A stretch of 35,844 nucleotides of DNA from Desulfovibrio oxyclinae DSM 11498 (GTDB taxonomy: Bacteria; Desulfobacterota; Desulfovibrionia; Desulfovibrionales; Desulfovibrionaceae): NCBI RefSeq assembly GCF_000375485.1, contig NZ_AQXE01000018.1, positions 16,839-52,682 on the forward strand. The letters are read 5' to 3'. The notes below the pieces were generated by a model. That model did not search any database and was not told the DNA's origin. It saw only the letters and a list, made by a program, of their open reading frames with translations. Shown in pieces: positions 15,909 to 23,212 of the stretch. Numbering within the stretch: position 1 is the first letter of the stretch; each line of letters opens with the position of its first letter. The translations under genes and the position numbers were made by a program.

Positions 15909-16769
15909 ATGAGCGACTTTTTCGGGCAGAGCGTGCCCTTTTTCAAGATGCAGGGCTGCGGCAACGACTTTGTGGTCATCGATAACCGCGAACTCGGCCT
16001 GCCGGAAGCCGAAATGAAGGACTGGGTCACCAAAATCTGTGCGCGCGCCTTCGGCGTTTACGCGGACGGACTCTTCTTCATCGACAACGCACCGAAAGGC
16101 TCGGGACTCGACTATCGCTGGCATTTCTTCAACAGCGACGGCAGCCGAGCCGAAATGTGCGGCAACGCCTCCCGCTGCATGGGCCGCCTTGCCTATGAAC
16201 TCGGCGCAGCACCCCGCGAGCATACCTTCGGCACCGACGCAGGCCCCATCAAGGCCGAAGTCATCCTCGAAGGCGAAAAAGCCGGTGAAGTCAAAATCCA
16301 GCTCACCCCGGCACAAGGCATGACCCTGAATACCGAACTCGAAGTGGACGGCCAAACTCTTACAGTCCACCACGTGGACACCGGCGTCCCACACGCCGTC
16401 GTCTTCCTCGACGACGTGAACGCCATCGACATCAAACGCCTCGGCGCCGCCATCCGCTATCACGACCATTTCGCACCCGCTGGCTGCAATGCCAACTTTG
16501 CGCAGGTGCTCGACAAAGACACAATGCTCCTGCGAACCTACGAACGAGGCGTCGAAGACGAAACCTACGCCTGCGGAACCGGTGCCGCCGCCACCCAGAT
16601 CGTGGCACACGAACTCGGCCTGACCAATGCCGAAGCCGCCCTCACCACCTCCGGCGGCGAAGTGCTCACCATCGCACTCGAAAACGGCAACGCCTTCCTG
16701 CAAGGCGCAGCCACACTCGTCTTCAAAGGCGAACTCTACCCCGAATCCATGGGCCTCAAACTGCCCTAG
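15909..16769 (+). CDS. dapF: Diaminopimelate epimerase
   Basis: A 286-aa cytosolic enzyme converting LL- to meso-diaminopimelate for lysine and peptidoglycan synthesis. Both catalytic cysteines are present: Cys84 in AEMCGNASRC and Cys222 in ETYACGTGAAA. FFKMQGCGNDFVVID, the N-terminal signature, and NFAQVLDKD are also typical. Length is normal. GGAG sits nine bases before the ATG. A strong terminator follows directly. Codon use in the second half shows many A-ending codons, but the protein is intact throughout. Confidence 0.95.
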   Translation: MSDFFGQSVPFFKMQGCGNDFVVIDNRELGLPEAEMKDWVTKICARAFGVYADGLFFIDNAPKGSGLDYRWHFFNSDGSRAEMCGNASRCMGRLAYELGAAPREHTFGTDAGPIKAEVILEGEKAGEVKIQLTPAQGMTLNTELEVDGQTLTVHHVDTGVPHAVVFLDDVNAIDIKRLGAAIRYHDHFAPAGCNANFAQVLDKDTMLLRTYERGVEDETYACGTGAAATQIVAHELGLTNAEAALTTSGGEVLTIALENGNAFLQGAATLVFKGELYPESMGLKLP

Positions 16770-16784
16770 GACATTATTGAAAGA

Positions 16785-16821
16785 TAAAAAAGGGCCGCCT
16801 CGCGAGGCGGCCTTTTTTTTT
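16785..16821 (+). terminator. Strong intrinsic terminator of dapF
   Basis: A perfectly paired GC stem (GGCCGCCT with AGGCGGCC, 16793-16800 and 16805-16812, CGCG loop) is followed by nine T residues and preceded by six A residues, extending the pairing. It abuts the left end of the first copy of the structured repeat element. Confidence 0.95.
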
Positions 16822-16823
16822 GT

Positions 16824-17225
16824 GCCTCCGGCGGGCAGGGGCGCTGCCCCTGCACCCCGCCAAAGGGCGGGCCCCCTTTGGAATCCCTGGGTTGTCAGCG
16901 GGGTTGCAGCTGTCGGGGCCATGCGACCGCACAGCCCGCGTCCCAGCTGCAACCCCGCTGACGGGGATTTGAATTCTGTGCGTCTTGGCTGACGAATTCC
17001 TGTAGCAGGAGTGAGTCAAGAAGAGCTTTCTCAGCTCACATGCTCACCATAATAACTCCCACCAACATTCCCAATCCCCGCCAACTCAACAACCGCCATC
17101 AGCCACCCCGCCAAGCCGCCTAAGAATTTCAGCTTTCGGAAAGCCGGGTGCGGCTTGGCAATACAAAGGTTTTTGGGAGATTCTTAAGAACCCTTTTGCA
17201 AAAGGGTTCTTAAGCCGCTGGAGGC
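16824..17225. repeat. Structured intergenic repeat element, copy 1
   Basis: A 402-bp non-coding element bounded by terminal inverted repeats: GCCTCCGGCGG at 16824-16834 and CCGCTGGAGGC at 17215-17225 (one mismatch). Inside are ordered hairpins: GCAGGGGC/GCCCCTGC (16835-16853); CCAAAGGG/CCCTTTGG just after it; a perfect 19-bp stem (16894-16912 with 16944-16962); a 10-bp stem GCCAAGCCGC/GCGGCTTGGC (17110-17119 with 17150-17159) enclosing GCTTT/AAAGC; and a perfect 32-nt palindrome (17183-17214). A second copy in the same orientation is at 21811-22214. It lies between convergent dapF and the Pmp3 gene. No ORF inside looks real. It could be a MITE-like mobile repeat, a compound bidirectional terminator, or an RNA. 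Confidence 0.9.
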
Positions 17226-17226
17226 C

Positions 17227-17397
17227 TTAAATGCGCGTCGGTTTTCTCACGAGCAGCCAGATGACGTGGACGAGGCCGGGGAAGTAGCCGCAGAGGGTGA
17301 GGATGAGGTTGATCCAGAACTGGAGGCCGAGTCCCACTTTGAGGAATGCGCCAAGCGGTGGCAGCAGGACGGAAATGATGATTCTGAGAAGTTCCAT
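17227..17397 (-). CDS. Pmp3/YqaE-family small membrane protein (UPF0057)
   Basis: A 56-aa hydrophobic protein starting MELLRIIISVLLPPLGAFLK and continuing with LQFWINLILTLCGYFPGLVH, closely matching the two-helix Pmp3/YqaE pattern (LLPPLG, NxxLTLxGYxPGxxHxxW). Yeast Pmp3 affects membrane potential and salt tolerance; bacterial members are stress-linked but poorly understood. AAGGA sits seven bases before the ATG. An extended -10 promoter lies about 60 bases upstream. The stop codon ends two bases from the terminal inverted repeat of the neighbouring element. Confidence 0.9.
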   Translation of the reverse strand: MELLRIIISVLLPPLGAFLKVGLGLQFWINLILTLCGYFPGLVHVIWLLVRKPTRI

Positions 17398-17455
17398 GGT
17401 CTTTTCCTTTGCTGTTTTGTCTTAGGGTTTTCCATCCCATAACCCTTTTGAGAGG

Positions 17456-17464
17456 ATTATAACA
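17456..17464 (-). promoter_or_regulatory. Extended -10 promoter for the Pmp3/YqaE gene
   Basis: On the minus strand the sequence reads TGTTATAAT, a perfect TGn-TATAAT extended -10 element. No good -35 is seen at normal spacing, which is usual for this promoter type. It lies about 60 bases upstream of the ATG and has a well-placed downstream ribosome site. Confidence 0.5.
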
Positions 17465-17504
17465 AGGGCTGCCTTTCTTTCATTGCAAAGAGGCAACGCG
17501 CGAA

Positions 17505-17547
17505 ACGAAAAAGGGCCTTTCCGCGGCATCAATGCGGAAAGGCCCTT
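17505..17547 (-). terminator. Intrinsic terminator of ribB
   Basis: A perfect 14-bp stem (17511-17524 with 17534-17547) with a 9-nt loop ends in a run of T residues on the minus strand, about 40 bases beyond the ribB stop codon. Confidence 0.92.
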
Positions 17548-17590
17548 CGAGGATGTCGGTAAGCGATCGGACGCTTGCTTTGATATTTAT

Positions 17591-18253
17591 CTAGGCTGCT
17601 TCTTGTTCTGCTTTTTCCAGCTTACGGCGATATGCCTGAAGGTCTTCGATGGTGATGACCGGCATATTGTGTTGCTCGGCATACTCCACGACTTCGGGGA
17701 GCCGGGCCATTGTGCCGTCAGGATTGGTGAGCTCGCACAGGACGCCGCAATCGCCGAGTCCGGCAAGGCGCATGAGGTCCACGGTGGCTTCGGTGTGGCC
17801 TTCGCGTTCCAGCACTCCGCCGGGGCGGGCGCGCAGGGGGAAGACATGGCCGGGGCTGTGCAGACAGTCCGGGCCGGCGTTGCAGGCCGAGGCCGCCTTG
17901 ACCGTGCGCACGCGATCGGCGGCCGAGACGCCTGTGGTGACGCCTTCGGCAGCTTCGATGGTCACGGTAAAAGCCGTGCCGTACTGGCTGTTGTTGGTTT
18001 CGACCATCATGGGCAGGCCGAGCTGTTTGACCCGTTCGTCCGTGAGACACAGGCAGACGATGCCGCTGCAGTCGCGGATGAGCATGGCCATCTGCTGGTC
18101 GGTGAGATGTTCGGCAGAGAAAATGAGGTCACCCTCGTTTTCCCGGTCTTCGTCGTCCACCACGAGCACGCCCGATCCGGCCCTGAGTGATTCGAGGGCT
18201 TTGCGGACCCGCTGTTCGGGATCTCCGTAACGTGAGAGAAGAGACTGATTCAT
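17591..18253 (-). CDS. ribB: 3,4-Dihydroxy-2-butanone 4-phosphate synthase
   Basis: A 220-aa cytosolic enzyme that converts ribulose 5-phosphate to the four-carbon unit of riboflavin plus formate. The acidic signature [15 protein letters not shown] (31-45) and the catalytic His motifs [10 protein letters not shown] (His136) and [11 protein letters not shown] (His153) are present. The protein ends after the RibB domain with no RibA (GTP cyclohydrolase II) fusion, so it is the stand-alone form. The ATG at 18253 has AAGGAG seven bases upstream; the longer frame to 18334 lies in the riboswitch leader. The gene is monocistronic between an FMN riboswitch and a terminator. Confidence 0.95.
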   Translation of the reverse strand: MNQSLLSRYGDPEQRVRKALESLRAGSGVLVVDDEDRENEGDLIFSAEHLTDQQMAMLIRDCSGIVCLCLTDERVKQLGLPMMVETNNSQYGTAFTVTIEAAEGVTTGVSAADRVRTVKAASACNAGPDCLHSPGHVFPLRARPGGVLEREGHTEATVDLMRLAGLGDCGVLCELTNPDGTMARLPEVVEYAEQHNMPVITIEDLQAYRRKLEKAEQEAA

Positions 18254-18354
18254 GGTAACGCTCCTTGGCGTTTGGGTACCAGAATCAGGGCGCAGGAAAT
18301 GCCGGAACGCACGCCAGAGGGCGCGGCGCCGCACAAGGCGGCATCGTTCGGCGC

Positions 18355-18501
18355 TTATCCTCTTCCATCCGGACTGTCACCGTCGGCCCCGGCATCTCAC
18401 CGGGTCTGCTGACCCTCTCCCCCGATGGGAGAAGCGCTCGCGGGCTCCCCGGTCGCGCCGGGATACCGCCGGTGGGGAATTGCACCCCGCCCTGAGAATA
18501 A
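18355..18501 (-). promoter_or_regulatory. FMN riboswitch (RFN element) upstream of ribB
   Basis: On the minus strand all conserved RFN blocks occur in order: TTCTCAGGGCGGGGTGCAAT, TCCCCACCGGCGGTA, AGCCCGCGAGCG, GGTCAGCAGACCCGGTGAGA, GCCGGGGCCGACGGTGACAG and TCCGGATGGAAGAGGATAA. The P1 helix TTATTCTC/GAGGATAA closes it (18494-18501 with 18355-18362). It should reduce ribB expression when FMN is abundant. No T-run terminator is seen between it and ribB, so control is probably at translation. Confidence 0.96.
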
Positions 18502-18512
18502 GAACGGGCCGA

Positions 18513-18541
18513 ACTGTGCAAAAAGCCGGGACAAATGTCAA
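18513..18541 (-). promoter_or_regulatory. Candidate promoter of the FMN riboswitch-ribB transcript
   Basis: A perfect TTGACA -35 (complement of 18536-18541), a 17-base spacer and CACAGT (complement of 18513-18518, weak -10) would start RNA near 18506, just before the riboswitch P1 helix. The -35 overlaps the last codons of argP. Confidence 0.45.
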
Positions 18542-19446
18542 CTTCCCATCTGCGGTTCGGGAATCCCTTCCATTTCCCGTCGTGCTCCCGCAAGCAACTC
18601 CCTGCCGAAATCCTCCAGCAGTGGGGAGTCGATATTCCAGCAATGCCAGTGCAGCGCCACATCCACGGTCACAGTGGGGAAAAGGTCCACAAGCACGCCG
18701 GATGCCAGCAGCGGGCGGCTTTGTTCATCGGGGATCATGCCGCTTACGGTCCCGGCGGCGATGAATTCCGGAAACTTGGATGCGGACGGAGCGTAGGCTG
18801 CCGGTGGAGTCGGCTGGGTCTTGAACGCTCTGGCAAAGAGTTGTTCGTGGAGCGTGTCGTGCCGGTTGAAAATCAGCAACGGAGCCATGTTTGCCGATTC
18901 GAAGGATGGGCCATCCGGGAACCACCGATCACGGTATTCGGGCGCTCCCACGAGCCGGTAGCGCATGGTCCCGAGGTAGCTCACGCGGCAACCCTGAAAC
19001 GGCTTGGCCCGGGACGAAACGCATCCGAGGACGTCGCCATCGCGAAGCAGGGTGTGCGTCTTGTCCTGATCTTCCACGCGGAGGTCGAGCAGCACCGGGC
19101 GGGTCTGCATGAAGGTGCGAACTGCCGGATGAAACCACGTGGCGATGCTGTCCGCGTTCACCGCCACGGGCAACGAGGTGAATGGGCCGCGCCGTTCGCC
19201 GATGCCGCACGAAAGGTCATCCTCAAGCCGCAGTACCTGTCGATAATGCCGCAACACCGCCTGTCCCGAATCCGTGGGCCGAGGCGGGCTCGTGCGCACC
19301 AGCAGAATGCGGCCCGTGTTCTCCTCCAGCAATTTCACCCGCTGCGAAACTGCAGACTGGGTCAGATGCAACCGCTTCGCAGCTTTCTCGAAGCCACCTT
19401 CCTCCACAACCGCAGCGAACGCTTCAACTTGTCGATAATCAAGCAT
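18538..19446 (-). CDS. argP: ArgP/LysG-type LysR regulator
   Basis: A 302-aa LysR-family transcription factor. The N-terminal winged helix-turn-helix reads MLDYRQVEAFAAVVEEGGFE followed by KAAKRLHLTQSAVSQRVKLLEENTG. The C-terminal effector domain (from about residue 90) begins LPVAVNADSIATWFHPA, which is typical of ArgP/LysG. Members sense lysine or arginine and activate the divergent exporter gene. Here argO lies divergently 92 bp away, the classic arrangement. Only a weak ribosome site (GATGAG) lies before the ATG. No terminator separates its end from the ribB leader. Confidence 0.9.
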   Translation of the reverse strand: MLDYRQVEAFAAVVEEGGFEKAAKRLHLTQSAVSQRVKLLEENTGRILLVRTSPPRPTDSGQAVLRHYRQVLRLEDDLSCGIGERRGPFTSLPVAVNADSIATWFHPAVRTFMQTRPVLLDLRVEDQDKTHTLLRDGDVLGCVSSRAKPFQGCRVSYLGTMRYRLVGAPEYRDRWFPDGPSFESANMAPLLIFNRHDTLHEQLFARAFKTQPTPPAAYAPSASKFPEFIAAGTVSGMIPDEQSRPLLASGVLVDLFPTVTVDVALHWHCWNIDSPLLEDFGRELLAGARREMEGIPEPQMGS

Positions 19447-19451
19447 GGCTC

Positions 19452-19490
19452 ATCAGTATAACTAATGATTCATTAAAACAATCAGTTTCA
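19452..19490. promoter_or_regulatory. Putative ArgP operator region between argP and argO
   Basis: The 92-bp divergent region has an AT-rich core with the dyad ATCAGTATAACTAATGAT (19452-19469) and nearby related halves (CATTAAAACAATCAG), the type of T-rich interrupted palindrome LysR proteins use. The exact binding site and promoters cannot be fixed by eye. Confidence 0.4.
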
Positions 19491-19538
19491 CTTTTGAGTG
19501 CGGCAACGGTAGTCCATCACACCAAAGGAGAAACACAC

Positions 19539-20150
19539 ATGCTGTTGACGCCGTATGCTGAAGGATTCGCCATGGGTGGCGGGCTGATCGTGGCCATCGG
19601 GGCGCAGAACGCTTTCGTGCTCACACAAGGGGTGCGCAACAACCGTCCGTTGATCGTGGCCGCGCTTTGCATTCTCATCGATGCAGCATGCATTTCGCTC
19701 GGTGTTTCGGGAGTGGGAACCGCAGTGGCTGCCAATCCGAAGCTAGGGGATATTGCAGCGTGGGGCGGTGCCGCGTTTTTGCTCTGGTACGGCTGGGGAT
19801 CGCTTCGCTCCATGCTTTCACAAGACCGCCTTCAGGCGGATGCCGAGACGGCCGATACGCTTCGCCGCACCATCGGCATGACACTGGCGGTCAGCCTGCT
19901 CAATCCGCACCTGTACCTCGATACGGTCGTACTCCTTGGGGGCGTGAGCGGTCAGTACCAGACTCCGGCGCGGTACGTCTTCGGAGCAGGGGCGATAACC
20001 GCCTCGGTGGCGTGGTTCCTGATCCTGACCGTCGGCGGGCGCATGCTGGCCCCGATATTTGCTCGTTCCATCACCTGGCGGATTCTGGACGGCATCATCT
20101 GCCTGACCATGTGGGGCATCGCCGCCGGACTGATCCGATCCGCGCTTTAG
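19539..20150 (+). CDS. argO: LysE/ArgO-family amino-acid exporter
   Basis: A 203-aa inner-membrane protein with about five or six hydrophobic segments. The family signature GLIVAIGAQNAFVLTQGVRN occurs at residues 15-34, followed by ALCILIDAACISLGVSGVG and TLAVSLLNPHLYLDTVVLLG, typical of LysE/ArgO. It should export arginine and/or lysine and is expected to be activated by the divergent ArgP-type regulator. AAAGGAG lies eight bases before the ATG. It is complete and of normal length. Confidence 0.92.
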   Translation: MLLTPYAEGFAMGGGLIVAIGAQNAFVLTQGVRNNRPLIVAALCILIDAACISLGVSGVGTAVAANPKLGDIAAWGGAAFLLWYGWGSLRSMLSQDRLQADAETADTLRRTIGMTLAVSLLNPHLYLDTVVLLGGVSGQYQTPARYVFGAGAITASVAWFLILTVGGRMLAPIFARSITWRILDGIICLTMWGIAAGLIRSAL

Positions 20151-20236
20151 CCGTACCGCAATTTTTTGCAAGACAGCCCGTAGCGTGTCGTTCTATGCTC
20201 TGTGCCAATAGGTAGTTTCCCGATCCGGAGAAGACC

Positions 20237-21040
20237 ATGAGCAAGAGTTCCGTCAAATACATACGCCCCGAGAGTCTGGACGGGTTCGAGATTCGTTCCG
20301 TGGTGGAATCGGGGCACTCCTTTCCCAATCATACGCACGACGTTCACTCCGTGGCCGTCATGGAGGCAGGCGGTTGTTACTGCTCCTCAGGTTCGTATGT
20401 CCGAAAGGGCGAACTTGCCATGTTCAACCCCGGCTTCGTGCATTCCGGCATTATTCAGCGGTCCGACACCCGGCTAACCTACCGCGTTCTCTATTTCGAT
20501 AATGATCTGCTTACCGATGCCGCACGGCAACTGGCCAAACGCGACGCGCTGCCCGAATTTCGGTCAGTGGTGGCTTGCGACGGTCTTGCCCACCGCGAAC
20601 TGAACGTTCTCGGCAACACGGTGGCAGCCGGGGCGGACAGGCTCACCCTCGACACCGCTCTTTCTCGCGCCTGCGCTGCCCTGCTTGCGCGACACTGCGA
20701 ACTGCGGCCAAGAGTGCCGGACACACAGGAGCCTCTGGCCGTGCGCCGCGCCCGAGACTACCTGAACGATCATCTCTCGGAAAAAGTCTCACTGGAAGAC
20801 CTCTCGCGCGTCACCGGACTGTCCCGCTATCATCTGCTGAGAACCTTCCGCCAGTGCGTCGGTATCCCCCCGCACCGCTACCACACCCAGATTCGTCTGG
20901 AGCAAGCCAAGTTCCTCCTGCGTCGCGGTCATCCCATCGCCGAAGCCGCCCTGCAAAGCGGCTTTTCCGACCAAAGCCATTTCGCCAACACATTCCGCCG
21001 ATACACCGGCGCCACCCCGCGCCAATACGCCCGCGGCTAG
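20237..21040 (+). CDS. AraC-family transcriptional regulator
   Basis: A 267-aa protein with an N-terminal cupin-like sensor (SFPNHTHDVHSVAVMEAGGC, then GELAMFNPGFVHSG) and a C-terminal double helix-turn-helix (residues about 168-265: RRARDYLNDHLSEKVSLEDL, VTGLSRYHLLRTFRQCVGIP, ALQSGFSDQSHFANTFRRYT, GATPRQYARG). GGAG precedes the ATG. AraC proteins of this cupin type are often found near LysE exporters, and argO lies 86 bp upstream on the same strand, so a link to amino-acid export is possible but not shown. The inducer is unknown. Confidence 0.87.
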   Translation: MSKSSVKYIRPESLDGFEIRSVVESGHSFPNHTHDVHSVAVMEAGGCYCSSGSYVRKGELAMFNPGFVHSGIIQRSDTRLTYRVLYFDNDLLTDAARQLAKRDALPEFRSVVACDGLAHRELNVLGNTVAAGADRLTLDTALSRACAALLARHCELRPRVPDTQEPLAVRRARDYLNDHLSEKVSLEDLSRVTGLSRYHLLRTFRQCVGIPPHRYHTQIRLEQAKFLLRRGHPIAEAALQSGFSDQSHFANTFRRYTGATPRQYARG

Positions 21041-21199
21041 CCCCACCACATCCGCCCCTTTCTCATCTGCCTGAAAAGCGGTGACTTTTGCGTGCAGAGC
21101 CTTTCGCATTTACTTTTTCTTTCAAATCAAGCAATTAATGTAGATAGGAACATTTTTACGAACACGTTAGGAACACCCACAGACCACAAAGGAACCGCC

Positions 21200-21799
21200 A
21201 TGGCCCGAAACGACCAACCCCGCCGCTGCGACTGGGCGCTTCAGTCCGAAGAGGAACGAATCTATCACGACAAGGAATGGGGTATGCCAGTCTTCGACGA
21301 TGCGCACCAGTTCGAGTTCCTCGTGCTGGAATCCGCACAGGCAGGACTCTCATGGCTGACAATTCTCAAAAAACGCGAAGCCTACCGGAGAGCCTTTGCC
21401 GGATTTGACCCCAAAACCGTATCCCGATTCAATGAAAGCGACGTCGAACGCCTGATGCAGGATCCCGGCATCGTCAGAAACCGCCAGAAAATCGAAGCCG
21501 CCATCAACAATGCAAAAGCCTTTCTTGAAATCCAAAAGGAATTCGGAACCTTCTGCAACTACATCTGGGGATTCGTTGACGGAAACCCAATCCAGAACAA
21601 TTTCAAGAAAATGGAAGACGTGCCCGCAGAAACCGAACTCTCAAGGACTATCGCCAAAGATCTCAAAAAAAGAGGCTTCAAATTCCTCGGCCCGGTCACC
21701 GTCTACGCCCACATGCAAGCAACAGGCATCGTCAACGACCACCTCGTGCACTGCCAACGCTACGCAGAAGTGGCCGGATATACGCTTAATCTGCCCTGA
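21200..21799 (+). CDS. tag: DNA-3-methyladenine glycosylase I
   Basis: A 199-aa base-excision repair enzyme removing 3-methyladenine from alkylated DNA. The Zn site of the Tag family is intact: Cys10 (RRCDW), His23 (IYHDKEWG), His181 and Cys185 (NDHLVHC). The catalytic-pocket Glu44 lies in VLESAQAGLSWLTILKKRE, and KKRGFKFLGPVTVYAHMQA is the usual C-terminal block. The ATG at 21200 has AAAGGA six bases upstream; the frame extends to 21092 but that part is AT-rich leader. The second structured repeat begins 11 bases after the stop. Confidence 0.94.
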   Translation: MARNDQPRRCDWALQSEEERIYHDKEWGMPVFDDAHQFEFLVLESAQAGLSWLTILKKREAYRRAFAGFDPKTVSRFNESDVERLMQDPGIVRNRQKIEAAINNAKAFLEIQKEFGTFCNYIWGFVDGNPIQNNFKKMEDVPAETELSRTIAKDLKKRGFKFLGPVTVYAHMQATGIVNDHLVHCQRYAEVAGYTLNLP

Positions 21800-21810
21800 T
21801 GGGGAATGAT

Positions 21811-22214
21811 GCCTCCGGCGGGCCCTTCAGGCGGACCCTTTCAGGGGGACCAAAGGGGCGGGCCCCCTTTGGAATCCCTAGGTTGTCAGCGGGGTTGCAG
21901 TTGTTGGGTCCATGCGGCCGCACAACCCCCGTCCCAACTGCTACCCCGCTGACGGGGAGTTGGATTCTGTGCGTCTTGGCTGACGAGCTTCTGTAGCAGG
22001 AGTATGTCAAGGAGAGCTTCCTCAACTCTTAGGTTTCTCACCAGAACTCCCCACTATTCTTGCTTTCCTGTCAACTCAACAACCGCCATCAGCCGCCTGC
22101 CAAGCCGCCTAAGAATTGTCGCTTTCGGAAAGCCGGGTGCGGCTTGGCAACACAAAGGTTTTTGGGAGATTCTTAAGAACCCTTTTGCAAAAGGGTTCTT
22201 AAGCCGCCGGAGGC
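21811..22214. repeat. Structured intergenic repeat element, copy 2
   Basis: A 404-bp element with perfect terminal inverted repeats (GCCTCCGGCGG at 21811-21821, CCGCCGGAGGC at 22204-22214), in the same orientation as copy 1 at 16824-17225. Both ends and the hairpin segments are nearly identical to copy 1, while the left 40 bases and a middle stretch (about 22025-22075) differ. The long stem is 21885-21903 with 21935-21953: one pair that is C-G in copy 1 is T-A here (21901 with 21937), a compensatory change, and one pair is lost. The 10-bp stem (22099-22108 with 22139-22148) and the 32-nt palindrome (22172-22203) are unchanged. It lies between convergent tag and a DMT transporter gene. Confidence 0.9.
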
Positions 22215-22266
22215 ACCATCTCTAATCTCCTGCTTCAGGTAAAGAATTCGCCCCGTCTTCTTCTGC

Positions 22267-23163
22267 CTACACCATGAGCAGCCATGCGCCGACGAGCATG
22301 ATGGCGGCGGCCACGAGCCGTTTGCTTATCTGTTCGCCGAAAGCTTTTCTGGCGAGCACCAGAGTGACGAGAACGCTGAGCATGGAGGCCGGTTCGGCTA
22401 TGCTGACGTCGATTCGGGTCATGGCCACGAGCAGGAAGAGGTAGGAGTAGCCGTTGATGCCGCCAGCTATCGTGGCGGCTACCGGACGTTTTTTCATAAG
22501 CGTGACTATGTCGCCCGTGCGTCTGCGAACAAGCAGAGCGATGAGGACATACATCGCGATGACGGAATACAGGACGAAACAGTAGGCGATGGGATCAATG
22601 TTGAGCCTGGCGGCGGAAACGACATGGGCATCCACGACCCGGCCGCAGGCGATGAGCAGCGATGCAAGGACCATGAACCGACAGGCCGGATCGGTCAGAA
22701 TGGCCTTGACGGATTTCAGAAAGCTGCCTTGGGGATTGAGGTGCGAGGCACCGTAGACAAGCAGTGACAGACCGCCTAGCTTGGTGATCGTGAGCGGCTC
22801 GCCGAGAAAGAGGAAGGCGAGCAACGCCAAAAAAAGCACGTTGGAATTATAGAGCGGGCTCACGAGCGAGGCTTCGCCCATGGAGAGTGAATGGACATAG
22901 CAGGTGAAGGCCGCAGCGTAGAAAATACCTGCGCCGAAGCTGACGGTCATGGCCTTCCATTGCTCGGGGGGCAGGTTCCATGGCACGAAGGGCAGCAGCA
23001 GGACGGCCCCCAGGGCAAAAAAGAGGAACGTGGGCGCGAACGGGTCCACGTTCGTGCCGAGCCGTTTGACCACGATTCGTTCGAATCCGAGCAGGATGAT
23101 GCGTGCAGCGAGGGCCAGAACAGGCAGCGCGCCATATGAGGTAAACCAGTCCATCGCCGGCAA
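22267..23163 (-). CDS. EamA/DMT-superfamily transporter
   Basis: A 298-aa inner-membrane protein with about ten hydrophobic segments in two halves. LSMGEASLVSPLYNSNVLFL closes the first half and RIDVSIAEPASMLSVLVTLV the second; both are EamA-type. A TTG start at 23163 is kept because AGAGG lies five bases upstream; the ATG three codons later (23154) is the alternative. The substrate is unknown. It is divergent from the U32-like gene with only 49 bp between starts, so the two share a control region. Confidence 0.82.
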   Translation of the reverse strand: MPAMDWFTSYGALPVLALAARIILLGFERIVVKRLGTNVDPFAPTFLFFALGAVLLLPFVPWNLPPEQWKAMTVSFGAGIFYAAAFTCYVHSLSMGEASLVSPLYNSNVLFLALLAFLFLGEPLTITKLGGLSLLVYGASHLNPQGSFLKSVKAILTDPACRFMVLASLLIACGRVVDAHVVSAARLNIDPIAYCFVLYSVIAMYVLIALLVRRRTGDIVTLMKKRPVAATIAGGINGYSYLFLLVAMTRIDVSIAEPASMLSVLVTLVLARKAFGEQISKRLVAAAIMLVGAWLLMV

Positions 23164-23212
23164 ATACGCCTCTTTGCTGGCGCTGGCAACAAGGTATTGC
23201 AGGGGTTTGTGT

